A stretch of DNA of 64,000 nucleotides, taken from the NCBI GenBank assembly GCA_020635075.1, contig JACKAM010000002.1, positions 124,001 to 188,000 of the forward strand, written 5' to 3'. Every line of letters begins with the position of its first letter. The first letter of the stretch is position 1. This document shows, one piece after another, positions 44,533 through 53,647 of the stretch. A program made the translations under genes and the position numbers. This stretch comes from Pseudobdellovibrionaceae bacterium. GTDB lineage: Bacteria; Bdellovibrionota; Bdellovibrionia; Bdellovibrionales; UBA1609. A model generated the notes under the pieces. The model saw only the letters and a list, made by a program, of their open reading frames with translations, ran no database searches and was not told the origin of the DNA.

Positions 44533-45657
44533 CTAAAAGCGGTAGGAGAATTTGAGATTGTAGTGTCGTTCTTCTTTAGGAGCATCGACCGTACCTACTT
44601 CTTCTCCATAACTCGCGGCCTGAAACTGGTAGTTGCCCATGGAGAATTCCAACCCATAAGTCCAGTAGCGCTGGTTGTATCCACCACGGAGGAAGACCGC
44701 ATCGGCAAAGTTAAATTCGATACCCGCGTGGTAGCGACGATTCACGTCAGTCTCATCACTTGCGGTCAGAATATCCCGGTACTCGACTGTGAAAGTTGAC
44801 CTGGTTCGCTTACCAATAATGGGAAAAACGGCCATCGCCACGTCAAGGGTGCCAACAGTATTGACAGGCCTTTCTGTGGCATTAAAAAACAACCCGTCAT
44901 TAACATTGTAGTGGGTATTCCCCACATCGCGATAGACGGCTGCTAGAGTGGGCAGCATTTTCCATGGGGCGGACAAAATGATACCTGCGTCCGCGGCTGC
45001 ACCAAAGCCCTCCTTAACCATGGAGTCCAAGGTCAACCCCGCGGATGCGGGATCAAGGGCCGCCTCATGAGCCTCGGCGCGATTGACAAAGCGTCCGGAG
45101 AAGCCGATTTTGATACGCCCATCCCAAAAGCGGAAGTTATAGCCTAAAACCACTGCCGTATCGTTGATGTAGTCATAGCGATAAGTATTGGCCGTAGTAT
45201 CGACAGTCGCGCTGATTTCATACTTCTTGAATACACCAACACCAAAGTTAGGCACCACCAATGAAGGGAAGACCTGAGCCCTGAGGTACAAGGGCTTGTT
45301 TTGGTGCCCGTCATTAATCAAATCCAGTGTCTCCTGAGGCTCCAGGACTTTGGTCACACCGGTCCCGATAATGGCCTGAGTCTTGGAGCCCACGTCCACT
45401 TCCGGATCAGCAACTGTGATGATGTAGTCACGGAGCTTGCCCAAACCCGCCGGGTTCGCCAGAAGGGCGGTCTCGTCGTTAACCACAGCAATGGAGGCTC
45501 CGCCCATCCCCATTTGGCGTATTCCACGATAAAATTCAAAATTCTGTCCGGCATGGGCACTATAGGCGGCAAAGATATAGAGAATGACCGCACCAAGGAT
45601 TGTGAGTGCGCGAAAAAGGAGATCTTGTTTGGACAACTTCATGTCGTCTTTAATCAT
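44533..45657 (-). CDS. PorV/FadL-like outer-membrane barrel (paralogue 2)
   Basis: This 374-residue protein has an ATG at 45657 with AAGGAG 6 bases upstream. A signal peptide of about 36 residues ends YSAHAG. The mature start IRQMGMGGASIAVVNDETAL with NPAGLG, and the end ASYGEEVGTVDAPKEERHY followed by LKFSYRF, match the barrels at 42.4 and 47.2 kb. The C-terminal Phe is typical of BAM substrates. It precedes the Cys-rich lipoprotein gene by 105 bases on the same strand, so a barrel-lipoprotein pair repeats on this side. Confidence 0.75.
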   Translation of the reverse strand: MIKDDMKLSKQDLLFRALTILGAVILYIFAAYSAHAGQNFEFYRGIRQMGMGGASIAVVNDETALLANPAGLGKLRDYIITVADPEVDVGSKTQAIIGTGVTKVLEPQETLDLINDGHQNKPLYLRAQVFPSLVVPNFGVGVFKKYEISATVDTTANTYRYDYINDTAVVLGYNFRFWDGRIKIGFSGRFVNRAEAHEAALDPASAGLTLDSMVKEGFGAAADAGIILSAPWKMLPTLAAVYRDVGNTHYNVNDGLFFNATERPVNTVGTLDVAMAVFPIIGKRTRSTFTVEYRDILTASDETDVNRRYHAGIEFNFADAVFLRGGYNQRYWTYGLEFSMGNYQFQAASYGEEVGTVDAPKEERHYNLKFSYRF

Positions 45658-45854
45658 GATTTGCTCCTTAGTATTGGTATCGGTCCATCTCGCCTCAGGT
45701 TGAGACGAATGAGCAACGAATTGGTCCTTGGGCCGAGAAAACTGGACCAGCCAGGAAAGGCCTACCCGACCTCACTTGGGGTGATATACTGTTGGGTGAT
45801 TTCTACAGAGGGATTTGTGTATCAATAAGACGGTCTCGCGAATGAGGGAGTATC

Positions 45855-46526
45855 ATGGGCAAAAGGTCATTTGGATGGATAAAAGGTGCAGTAGCTTTAT
45901 CAATGGTTGCGGGTCTCGCCAGCTCTTTGAGCAGTTGCGAAAGTGACGAGACAAATGCCATCTCCAAAGGTCAAGAATGCCTGGATAAGGCAAGAACCCC
46001 AGCCGCTGCCAAAGGCTGTCGCGGCATTGTTGATGGCTTGAGTTCTCAGCAGGCCATGATCGTCCGCTGTGCCATCGAGGTTGTATCGGGCGGACTAACC
46101 ACTTCCAAGGTTTCCCAGGCCTTTCAGGAATTAGAAAATGCAACAACTGACAAAGAGGCCACCATGATGGGAATCATGGCTAACGATGATGGCCCCAGTG
46201 CCGCCGACACGGCCGCTGCTTACTGTAATGCCTCTGGAATAGCTGGACTGCAGTACCTGGCTAACCTTTCCGTCGTAGGAACTTACATGGTGGCTGCCGT
46301 CGGTTCTTGGAACGGAGATGGGCAGGCTTTGATTAACCAGTGCAGTACTCCAGGGAACTGCAATGACGCCGCCATTGGCACTGCCATCATTACCATTGGC
46401 CAAAGTTACTGTGGCGGCCAGGATGCGGACCAGGAGATGTGTAACGAAATCAATCAGGCAATTGCCACGGGTGGCGGCGATCCGGCGACCGTTGCCCAGC
46501 AGCTCTATCCACTGTTGAACAATTAA
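45855..46526 (+). CDS. Cys-containing helical lipoprotein
   Basis: This 223-residue protein has an ATG preceded by GAGGGAG. The signal peptide has a lipobox SLSSC at about residues 24-28. The mature part is helical with about eight Cys (for example GQECLDKA, KGCRGIV, VRCAIEV, AYCNAS, INQCSTPGNC, SYCGG, EMCNE). It is similar in style to the lipoprotein at 43.6 kb: small, helical and Cys-dotted, but direct homology cannot be shown by eye. It lies divergent from barrel paralogue 2 and upstream of the 46.5 kb gene on the other strand. Function unknown. Confidence 0.65.
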   Translation: MGKRSFGWIKGAVALSMVAGLASSLSSCESDETNAISKGQECLDKARTPAAAKGCRGIVDGLSSQQAMIVRCAIEVVSGGLTTSKVSQAFQELENATTDKEATMMGIMANDDGPSAADTAAAYCNASGIAGLQYLANLSVVGTYMVAAVGSWNGDGQALINQCSTPGNCNDAAIGTAIITIGQSYCGGQDADQEMCNEINQAIATGGGDPATVAQQLYPLLNN

Positions 46527-46531
46527 ACTGC

Positions 46532-47179
46532 TCAGAAGCCCCAAGAATAACCGAGGGAAAACATGATTAACATTTCCTCGGTTCCCACGGCTAACTCCAT
46601 TTCCAATCGAGCACTCATAGGGGGCTTGATCACATCTTCAAATCCAACAGCACCTTTCAGGTAGTAGTTTTTCCAGTTACTGAAACTGGCCAGTTTTTCG
46701 TCCGCTTTCCATACGTGCGCGATTCCTGCTTTGTAGTAGGGCCGAAAGTAGTTGTCCGAAAAATGCACCCAGCGGAGACCGAGGTGCAGATGTCCATCAG
46801 AATTGGAAAACAGATCGGCACCACCTTCCCATTGGGGTTGGCGCTTTCTCGGCGCCAGGTAGGTAACTCCCAGTCCGTAAGGTACACTCTCTCCCTCACG
46901 GATGGCATCCAAATCGGCAATGAGGATGATCCTAGGGGATATCGATTGAAGATACGGGTAAACGTAGGAAATCTCCTTTTTCTCGGCCTCACTCATTTCC
47001 ACGGGTGTGATTGAAAGATTGTTACTTTCAATCACATCTGGATTTACCTCATCAATTGGCTTTCCCTCCTCGTTGGGTGGTGGAGGAGGATCACTTAAAT
47101 CTGAGGGTGGCGCTCCGTGAGCTGCCAACTCAAAGCACAGGACTAAGGTCAAAAAAATCAGATTGGGTCGTGAATGCAT
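46532..47179 (-). CDS. Exported outer-membrane-like protein
   Basis: This protein of about 215 residues starts at an internal ATG (47179), giving a signal peptide RPNLIFLTLVLCFELAAHG. A Pro/Glu-rich linker follows (DLSDPPPPPNEEG), then strands with aromatic content such as GADLFSNSDGHLHLGLRWVH and RPYYKAGIAHVWKAD, ending in MFSLGYSWGF. The terminal Phe and alternating pattern suggest a small barrel. Longer starts exist, up to 47248. It is divergent from barrel paralogue 3, 68 bases apart, and convergent with the lipoprotein gene. Function unknown. Confidence 0.55.
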   Translation of the reverse strand: MHSRPNLIFLTLVLCFELAAHGAPPSDLSDPPPPPNEEGKPIDEVNPDVIESNNLSITPVEMSEAEKKEISYVYPYLQSISPRIILIADLDAIREGESVPYGLGVTYLAPRKRQPQWEGGADLFSNSDGHLHLGLRWVHFSDNYFRPYYKAGIAHVWKADEKLASFSNWKNYYLKGAVGFEDVIKPPMSARLEMELAVGTEEMLIMFSLGYSWGF

Positions 47180-47247
47180 GGAGTAGAGTATACCCAACAT
47201 CCACTTGGCCATATAGAATTTTTCTCTGAATGATGAAGGAGAAATCA

Positions 47248-48432
47248 ATGATGAACAAGATGGCTTGGCTTGGACTTGGGACCTTTCTACTCATTATGGC
47301 AGCTCATGAGTCAGTAGCTGCACCGGCTTTGGATTTTTCCATTCATCAGCCTTACATAAGCACCCGCGCCATGGGAATGGGCAATGCCTTTACCGCAGTG
47401 GCTGATGATCACAGTGCCATGTTTTATAACCCTGCAGCTTTAGCCAGACGGGAAAATGGCAACCTGCACTTTTTTCTCCGTGGCGCCTTGGATTCTGAGT
47501 TTCTTGGTCTCTCCGACGACATCTCAAGTATTGATGGTAAAGGTACCGAAGCTGAGCAGATTGATAACATGATCAATCTTCTTGAATCTCATTATGGTGA
47601 TCACTTCTACTCCCGATTGCCAACACTTGGCGGCTCCTGGGTACGACCCAATTGGGGTGTTGCAGTGGTTCCTATGGACTTGAGCCTAGATCTCAGTCTC
47701 CACCAACAGATTGGCCCTATGATCAATGTCAATGCCTATCTGGATACAACCATTGCCTACTCCTATGCCCGCGATGTGAAGTGGGGACAGCCCGCTGGCC
47801 ACCGTCTAAGCGCCGGTGTAACGGCGAAGGCGATTCACCGTATTTACGGCGGAACAGCGGTTTCAGCCGGCGAACTAGCTGGCGGTAGTGAAATTTTCAA
47901 CCAGGACGATGGCGATGAAGGCTTGACCATCGATGCAGACGTCGGCTTTCTCTATGATCCAAAACTTCCCGAGAGTGGTTTCTTTAGTCTCTTGGCCGTT
48001 GCTAAGCCCACCTTTGCTTTTGTTGTTCGCAATATTTTGGACTATGGCTTTTCCACCAACCTTCATCTCCTTGACGAGAATTCTGGTGAACCACCAAAGC
48101 TGGGACGGCGCTTTGACTTTGGCTCCAAGTGGGACCTCCCCGACTTCTGGGTGTTTGACCCCCATATGTCAGTCGATATCCGCGATGTGGGACACGAGAA
48201 TTGGACCTTCATGAAGGGCCTACACATTGGGGCTGAACTCTACTGGAAGATGGCCGGTTGGTGGAAGGGATCTTGGAGCGTAGGACTCAACCAAGGTTAT
48301 CTGTCCGCAGGAATTGGCGCTAAGTTAGCTTGGTTCCAAATCGATTTTGCCACCTGGGGTGAAGAAGTTGGCACTCAAGATGTGAGCAAAGAAAACCGCC
48401 GCTATATGCTGGAGCTTTCAATTGACATTTAA
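47248..48432 (+). CDS. PorV/FadL-like outer-membrane barrel (paralogue 3)
   Basis: This protein of about 394 residues starts at ATG 47248 with AAGGAG 6 bases upstream; 47230 is an alternative. The signal peptide ends SVAAP. The mature N-terminus STRAMGMGNAFTAVADDHSA with FYNPAALA, and the C-terminus ATWGEEVGTQDVSKENRRY, match the other two barrels in this region. Its last four bases overlap the coaE end. The set is likely the product of duplication followed by divergence. Confidence 0.75.
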   Translation: MMNKMAWLGLGTFLLIMAAHESVAAPALDFSIHQPYISTRAMGMGNAFTAVADDHSAMFYNPAALARRENGNLHFFLRGALDSEFLGLSDDISSIDGKGTEAEQIDNMINLLESHYGDHFYSRLPTLGGSWVRPNWGVAVVPMDLSLDLSLHQQIGPMINVNAYLDTTIAYSYARDVKWGQPAGHRLSAGVTAKAIHRIYGGTAVSAGELAGGSEIFNQDDGDEGLTIDADVGFLYDPKLPESGFFSLLAVAKPTFAFVVRNILDYGFSTNLHLLDENSGEPPKLGRRFDFGSKWDLPDFWVFDPHMSVDIRDVGHENWTFMKGLHIGAELYWKMAGWWKGSWSVGLNQGYLSAGIGAKLAWFQIDFATWGEEVGTQDVSKENRRYMLELSIDI

Positions 48433-49022
48433 GCCTTAAAACGCTCAAGCAATTCTGCAACTTGGCGCTCCAACAATTCGCGAGCGCCAGAGTTATCCAA
48501 GACAATCTGCGCCCTCCTCCTTTTCTCTTCAATGGCGAGCTGCGAGGCAACTCTTTGCTTGGCCTCATCCAGTGAAAATCCATCCCGATTCATGACTCTC
48601 TCAATTTGTGTAGACTCAGGGGCATAAACCAATACCACCTGGTCAAACATGGTCTCCAGTCCCTTCTCATATAACAAAGGCACATCATAAAAGGCGACAG
48701 GTAGACCTTGGGCTGCCAAACGATCTCTCTCGTCTAAGGCCAAGCGTCTCACAATGGGATGAATGATTTTTTCCAATTCAGCGAGTCGTTTTGAGTCACC
48801 AAAAACCAGCTTCCCTAATCGACTTCGGTCTAGATTTCCATCAGGTCCCAGGACTTGCGTCCCAAATAGAGAGACAACTTGCTTAAATCCCTCACTATTT
48901 TTGGCTACGGCCTGCCGGGCCAACTGATCCGCATCTACCACAGTGCAACCACGAGCCCTTAACAACTGGGCTACAGTCGACTTTCCCGTTCCAATTCCAC
49001 CTGTAAGTCCGATCCATTTCAT
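48429..49022 (-). CDS. coaE: Dephospho-CoA kinase
   Basis: This 197-residue P-loop kinase has GGIGTGKST at residues 8-16, VVDADQLARQAV, and the lid region RLAELEKIIHPIVR, the usual CoaE features. It phosphorylates dephospho-CoA at the 3'-hydroxyl of the ribose as the last step of CoA synthesis. Its length is normal. It is convergent with barrel paralogue 3, sharing 4 bases, and divergent from the kinase gene upstream. Confidence 0.95.
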   Translation of the reverse strand: MKWIGLTGGIGTGKSTVAQLLRARGCTVVDADQLARQAVAKNSEGFKQVVSLFGTQVLGPDGNLDRSRLGKLVFGDSKRLAELEKIIHPIVRRLALDERDRLAAQGLPVAFYDVPLLYEKGLETMFDQVVLVYAPESTQIERVMNRDGFSLDEAKQRVASQLAIEEKRRRAQIVLDNSGARELLERQVAELLERFKA

Positions 49023-49036
49023 AGCTAAGACCTTAG

Positions 49037-49042
49037 TATAAT
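49037..49042 (+). promoter_or_regulatory. Possible -10 box upstream of the PEGA kinase
   Basis: A perfect TATAAT lies about 92 bases before the kinase GTG and 15 bases outside coaE. No TTGACA-like box is at 16-18 bases before it, so promoter strength is uncertain. The complementary strand reads TATACT and could serve coaE, with a weak TTGAGC 19 bases upstream. Confidence 0.3.
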
Positions 49043-49133
49043 TAGGAGTTTACCATCAAGCTCAAGGGCTGGTCAGCCGATAAATCTAATGGGCAAAACA
49101 CAGTCCCACAGAGCGATTCATCCCGCGTGAAAG

Positions 49134-51710
49134 GTGTGTGCGTGCGTGGAAAGTAAATCATACGAGGTATTTGGAAAATACATCCTCCTCGAAAAACTGG
49201 CCGCTGGCGGGATGGCCGAGGTTTTTCTTGCTCGCTCTCCCGGGGCAGGTGGCATAGGAAAGTTCGTCGCTATCAAGAGGATTCTACCTCAATTTTCCGA
49301 TAGCCAAGAATTTATTGACATGTTCAAAGACGAAGCAAAAATCGCCATTAACCTTTCACACAGTAATATCGTGAGCATTTATGAGTTTGGTGTCGAAAAG
49401 GCCCAGTTCTTTTTGGTAATGGACTATGTTGAGGGGCGCAACTTGCGTCAAATTCTCAACAAGATGAAAAAAGCCAACACCCAGTTCTCCATTGATCAGA
49501 TTGTCTATGTCTGCAAAGAGGTGGCCGCAGGCCTTGATCACGCACACCGATGTTTGGATGGGACCACCGGTAAGCCACTAAATATCACTCACCGTGATAT
49601 GAGTCCGCAAAATGTAATGGTTAGCTATGAGGGCGAAGTCAAGATTGTGGACTTCGGTATTGCCAAGGCTGAAAGCCAATTGGAAACCACTCGCGCTGGA
49701 ACTCTAAAGGGCAAGTTTGGTTACATGAGTCCGGAGCAGGCAGAAGGACAGCCTGTCGATCTGCGGACGGACATTTTTTCATTAGGAATTGTGCTTTGGG
49801 AACTCTTGGCCAATGACCGACTGTTTATTGCCAATAATGAAATCAATACTCTGCGTAAGATCCGGGATTGTCAGGTTCCGAGCTTGAGAAAAATCAATCC
49901 CAACATCCACGCCGAGCTGGAGAGGATTGTACAAAAGGCTCTGGCCCGCGACCGCAACCTTCGTTACCAAACAGCAGCAGCCATGCACCGGGATCTGAAC
50001 CGCTATCTCAACCGTCAATTCCCCGACTTCTCCCCGCACGACTATTCGGTATTTGTTAAAACTCTATTTGCCGACGAGATCCTTGAAACTCGTCGTCGGC
50101 TGATTGAATACGCCAAGGTCAGCTTCGATTCACTTGGCGTACAGCTACCATCGGACGAGGAGTCCCATAGGAGGACTGTCACTGGACCAGCTCCTAGCCG
50201 TGGCAAACAAGGTGGTCCGAGACTGCAAAACCTGCCTGACCCCAATAAGGTGGTCCCCGTCCATTTGACGGATTCGACGTCCACTTCGACAACCACCGAG
50301 ACGGACTCTGGGGAATCGGGGCCCAATACTTACAGTGATGCCAATATTGATTTCACCACCGATCGAGATGCCGAAACTGGGGCCTTCCGGATAAAGGAAC
50401 CCACGATGGTTCATGGCATGGACCAAAGCGCCGAGTCGGAAGCTGAACAGATTGCGAAACAAAAACTCAAGGACAACCTAAAAGCATTGGTGGATAAGGC
50501 CCAGACTCTCAAAGAACCAGGAGCCAAGCCTAATCCGGGGAACCAGATGCGTGGTGGCGTTCGCGTCCAGAAAGATGGTCAAGAGGGCCTAAACCCCAAT
50601 GGCCCATCTAGTCTGGATGACAATGCTCTGGCAGAAGTCATGCGACTTCACCAACGGCAGGATCAAGAGCCTCTGACGGATGGCAACCACCAAAACAATC
50701 ATCATCAGCAACAGCACTATGAACAGGTAGGTAGCTCCAACCTTCGCCATAATCAACAACATGGGCATATGGCTCTAGATCCTGATTATGAAGAAGAGAG
50801 TAATAAATTTAACCAATACTCCAGCTATAGTATTTCTCGCTACACTTCAACCACCGACGTGGAAGGTAACTCCGTTGCCAAACGTGGATTTGGTGTCATG
50901 ATGGGAGCGGTTGTCGCTCTGCTTTTCTATTCCTTTGCTGTGAAGTTTTATCCCAACCAGATGACGCCTGTTATGAACATCACGGAACCTGTACTGGGAT
51001 CTCTGCACAAGGCCTTGGGGGGTAATGTGGAGCTGGGATCAGATGGAGCTCCTACCAAGCCGGGGGGATCGGATCAGCCGCCACCACTCAACCCTGGCGG
51101 CTCCGGGCAAATTCCTTCCCCACACCAGACAGGGACTCAACCGCCCGTAGAGCCCCCAAGGGGGACCGTTGCGGCCATCACTCCTCCTCCAACAGCTCCG
51201 CAACTTGATCCGCTTGAAAATCAGAATCCAGCATTGCTCAAGAGTACGGCGATGGCCGATCTGTTGATCACCAGCACTCCGTCTGGGGCGGAAATCTATG
51301 TTGACGGGCGAAATTCGGGCAAAGTCACTCCGAGTAAGATCAAAGTGCCATCTACGGAAAAATTTTTGGTGGTCCTCAAACGCACCGGTTACATCGACTA
51401 CGAAAGAAGAGACCTGCTGAGATCTGAAACTGGCCGCAAGTTGGCGGCCACCCTGCAGAAGGCATTGGTCGGTTACCTGAATATCGATGTTATTCCTCCC
51501 CGTGCGGTGAAGGTGTTTATCAACGGCCAACGATTGTCGGGAGAAATGCTGCCCATCTACAACTACGCGGTTCCAGCTGAGACGTGGGTGGTCGTAAAGG
51601 CCGTGGATCCAATCAGCTCCCTGGCGGCTGAGGAGAAAATTTTCCTATCCCGCGACCAGAAGAAAAGTGTTACTCTCTATCTGAAAAAACGCGGCAAAGG
51701 CCGTAAATAG
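49134..51710 (+). CDS. Membrane Ser/Thr protein kinase with C-terminal PEGA domain
   Basis: This 858-residue protein has an N-terminal kinase domain at about residues 10-285 with the P-loop KLAAGGMAEVFLA, VAIKRIL (Lys), THRDMSPQNVM (catalytic loop), DFGIAKA and MSPEQAEG (activation segment). A long disordered, His/Gln-rich linker follows, then one transmembrane helix at about 587-607 and an extracytoplasmic PEGA domain at about 705-760 (ITSTPSGAEIYVDGRNSG). The start is GTG at 49134; a second GTG at 49146 is possible. HRDMSPQN is typical of myxobacterial and Bdellovibrio Pkn kinases. The acyl-CoA synthetase gene follows 34 bases downstream. Confidence 0.9.
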   Translation: MCACVESKSYEVFGKYILLEKLAAGGMAEVFLARSPGAGGIGKFVAIKRILPQFSDSQEFIDMFKDEAKIAINLSHSNIVSIYEFGVEKAQFFLVMDYVEGRNLRQILNKMKKANTQFSIDQIVYVCKEVAAGLDHAHRCLDGTTGKPLNITHRDMSPQNVMVSYEGEVKIVDFGIAKAESQLETTRAGTLKGKFGYMSPEQAEGQPVDLRTDIFSLGIVLWELLANDRLFIANNEINTLRKIRDCQVPSLRKINPNIHAELERIVQKALARDRNLRYQTAAAMHRDLNRYLNRQFPDFSPHDYSVFVKTLFADEILETRRRLIEYAKVSFDSLGVQLPSDEESHRRTVTGPAPSRGKQGGPRLQNLPDPNKVVPVHLTDSTSTSTTTETDSGESGPNTYSDANIDFTTDRDAETGAFRIKEPTMVHGMDQSAESEAEQIAKQKLKDNLKALVDKAQTLKEPGAKPNPGNQMRGGVRVQKDGQEGLNPNGPSSLDDNALAEVMRLHQRQDQEPLTDGNHQNNHHQQQHYEQVGSSNLRHNQQHGHMALDPDYEEESNKFNQYSSYSISRYTSTTDVEGNSVAKRGFGVMMGAVVALLFYSFAVKFYPNQMTPVMNITEPVLGSLHKALGGNVELGSDGAPTKPGGSDQPPPLNPGGSGQIPSPHQTGTQPPVEPPRGTVAAITPPPTAPQLDPLENQNPALLKSTAMADLLITSTPSGAEIYVDGRNSGKVTPSKIKVPSTEKFLVVLKRTGYIDYERRDLLRSETGRKLAATLQKALVGYLNIDVIPPRAVKVFINGQRLSGEMLPIYNYAVPAETWVVVKAVDPISSLAAEEKIFLSRDQKKSVTLYLKKRGKGRK

Positions 51711-51744
51711 AATCGCAGACACCAATAGAGAAGAAACTGACAAC

Positions 51745-53544
51745 ATGGAACGCACCATTACACACTGCTTGTTAGACGCGCTCAAACGACCTGAAACTCA
51801 CGTTGCCGTTCAATTCAAATCAGGACAAAACTGGCTGCGCTGGAGCTGGCGGGACTTCTACAGAGAGGTGGAATCACTAGCCGGCTTTCTCCACCAAAAA
51901 GGAATCCGCCGAGGCGATCGCATCGCTCTATTCTCCTCCACCCGAGTGGAATGGTTGATTGCCGATATGGCGATCATGGGTCTTGGTGCGGTGACCGTCC
52001 CCATTTACACCAGCAATCGAGAAGAAGACATTGAGTACATACTCAATGATTCCCAGTGCAAAATGATTCTGGCCGAAAATCGCGAGCTTGTCAGTCGCTT
52101 TCAGAATGTGGCCGAACAATGCCCTCAGGTTAAGGAGATTCTTGTCTTCACCGATCACAGCTCCGATGAGGAGAACATCACCGGGTGGAAGGAAGCCATC
52201 ATTTCGGGTCGCAGATTTGCCCAGGAGGAGACTGATTTTTTGATGGCCGCCATTCATGGGAACCGACTGAATCAATTGGCCACAATCATCTACACATCGG
52301 GGACCACAGGTCGCCCCAAGGGTGTGGTTTTGACCCACACTCAGATCATGAGTGAGGTTAAGGACATCTTTCAAATGATTGGAGTCGATCATCGAGATGG
52401 TTCCTTAACATTTCTACCATATGCTCATATTTTGGGTAGGGTCGAAGGCTGGGGGGCTCTCTATGCCGGATTCACACTCAGTTTCGCTGAGAACCTGGAG
52501 AAGTTGCGAAAAAACCTCCAGGAGGTGCGCCCCACCATATTGATTGGCGTTCCTCGCGTTTTTGAGAAGATTTACAATGGCATTCGCACTCAGGTGGAAG
52601 CCCACCCTCTTCGCCACCGCTTGTTCAATTGGGCGGTCGGCACCGGAAAGCGAGTCAGTTCATCCAGACTTCATCGCCAGCCGCTGTCTTCTCTCGATTT
52701 GGCCCAGTTTGTGGCCGCCAAACAATTGGTTTTTGCTCCTCTCAAAGAAAAGCTGGGAGGACGGCTTCGCTTTGCTCTGTCCGGTGGCGCACCCTTGAGC
52801 CGCGAAATCGCCGAGTTCTTCCACGCCGCAGACATACTGTTGCTCGAAGGGTACGGACTTACGGAAACAACAGCGGCTGTCACGGTGAACACTCCTATGG
52901 CCTATTGTTTCGGCACCGTCGGCAAAGCCTTTGGGGATGTGGAAGTCAAAATTGCTGAGGATGGTGAGGTTTTGGTCAAAAGCCAAAAGGTCATGACCGA
53001 GTATTACAATAATCACGAAGCCACGAAGGCCGCCTTCACAGAAGGTGGGTTCTTTAGAACGGGAGATATCGGTGAGTTCAATGACGAGGGGTTTTTGCGC
53101 ATCACCGATCGCAAGAAAGATCTCATCAAAACTGCTGGTGGAAAGTACGTTGCACCTCAAAAACTCGAGAACCTGTTGAAGTTAAATAAGTACGTCTCCC
53201 AGGTTTTGATCCACGGTGATCGCAGAAAGTACATTGTCGCACTTGTGACTCTGAATCCGGAGAACATTGAGGACTTTGCTCAACAGTATAGTGTTTCTTA
53301 TAGTGATGTCCCAAGCCTAACCCAACACCCAAGGGTAAAAGAGCTCATCCGCGACGCCATCGCCGATGTGAACAGCCAGCTTTCCTCATTTGAAACCATT
53401 AAGAACTTCGCTGTGCTTCCCCATGACTTCACTGTGGAATCCGGGGAACTCACACCTAGTCTGAAAGTGCGCCGTCGCTTCTGCGATGAAAAATTCAAAG
53501 ATGTTTTGGATCGACTCTATGGGGTTGACGGGAGCGTCTTGTAG
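51745..53544 (+). CDS. fadD: Long-chain acyl-CoA synthetase (AMP-forming)
   Basis: This 599-residue adenylate-forming enzyme has the phosphate-binding motif IIYTSGTTGRPKGVVLTH, then EGYGLTETTA, and the C-terminal FFRTGDIGEFNDEGFLRITDRKKDL with the swinging-domain hinge. It activates fatty acids to acyl-CoA, most likely long-chain ones. The N-terminus (ALFSSTRVEWLIADMAIMGLG) is the usual ligand-binding fold. The gene follows the PEGA kinase and is closed by a large palindrome at 53541-53645. Chain-length specificity is not readable by eye. Confidence 0.9.
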   Translation: MERTITHCLLDALKRPETHVAVQFKSGQNWLRWSWRDFYREVESLAGFLHQKGIRRGDRIALFSSTRVEWLIADMAIMGLGAVTVPIYTSNREEDIEYILNDSQCKMILAENRELVSRFQNVAEQCPQVKEILVFTDHSSDEENITGWKEAIISGRRFAQEETDFLMAAIHGNRLNQLATIIYTSGTTGRPKGVVLTHTQIMSEVKDIFQMIGVDHRDGSLTFLPYAHILGRVEGWGALYAGFTLSFAENLEKLRKNLQEVRPTILIGVPRVFEKIYNGIRTQVEAHPLRHRLFNWAVGTGKRVSSSRLHRQPLSSLDLAQFVAAKQLVFAPLKEKLGGRLRFALSGGAPLSREIAEFFHAADILLLEGYGLTETTAAVTVNTPMAYCFGTVGKAFGDVEVKIAEDGEVLVKSQKVMTEYYNNHEATKAAFTEGGFFRTGDIGEFNDEGFLRITDRKKDLIKTAGGKYVAPQKLENLLKLNKYVSQVLIHGDRRKYIVALVTLNPENIEDFAQQYSVSYSDVPSLTQHPRVKELIRDAIADVNSQLSSFETIKNFAVLPHDFTVESGELTPSLKVRRRFCDEKFKDVLDRLYGVDGSVL

Positions 53545-53645
53545 AGTGCCAGGTTCCGAAAATACATCTGGGTGCGAAAAAAAAGTGGAATGATTTTCCA
53601 CATTTTTTTCGCACCCCGATGCATTTTCGGAACCTGGCACCCTAC
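53541..53645. repeat. Large near-perfect palindrome (REP/MITE-like, terminator-like)
   Basis: Two 50-base arms (53541-53590 and 53596-53645) pair at 46 of 50 positions around a TGATT loop. The outer ends contain GTGCCAGGTTCCG and its complement, and the inner arms contain A- and T-runs. The left arm includes the fadD stop codon, and the right arm ends 2 bases before the next convergent gene. It probably terminates transcription in both directions. The size and the GTGCCAGGTTCC tip resemble repeat families linked to REP-associated transposases, but no second copy is in the window. Confidence 0.7.
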
Positions 53646-53647
53646 AA

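Noticed and set aside
51039..51530. 163-residue minus-strand open frame opposite the PEGA kinase tail
   Set aside because: Shadow of the kinase gene; no start signal or domain.
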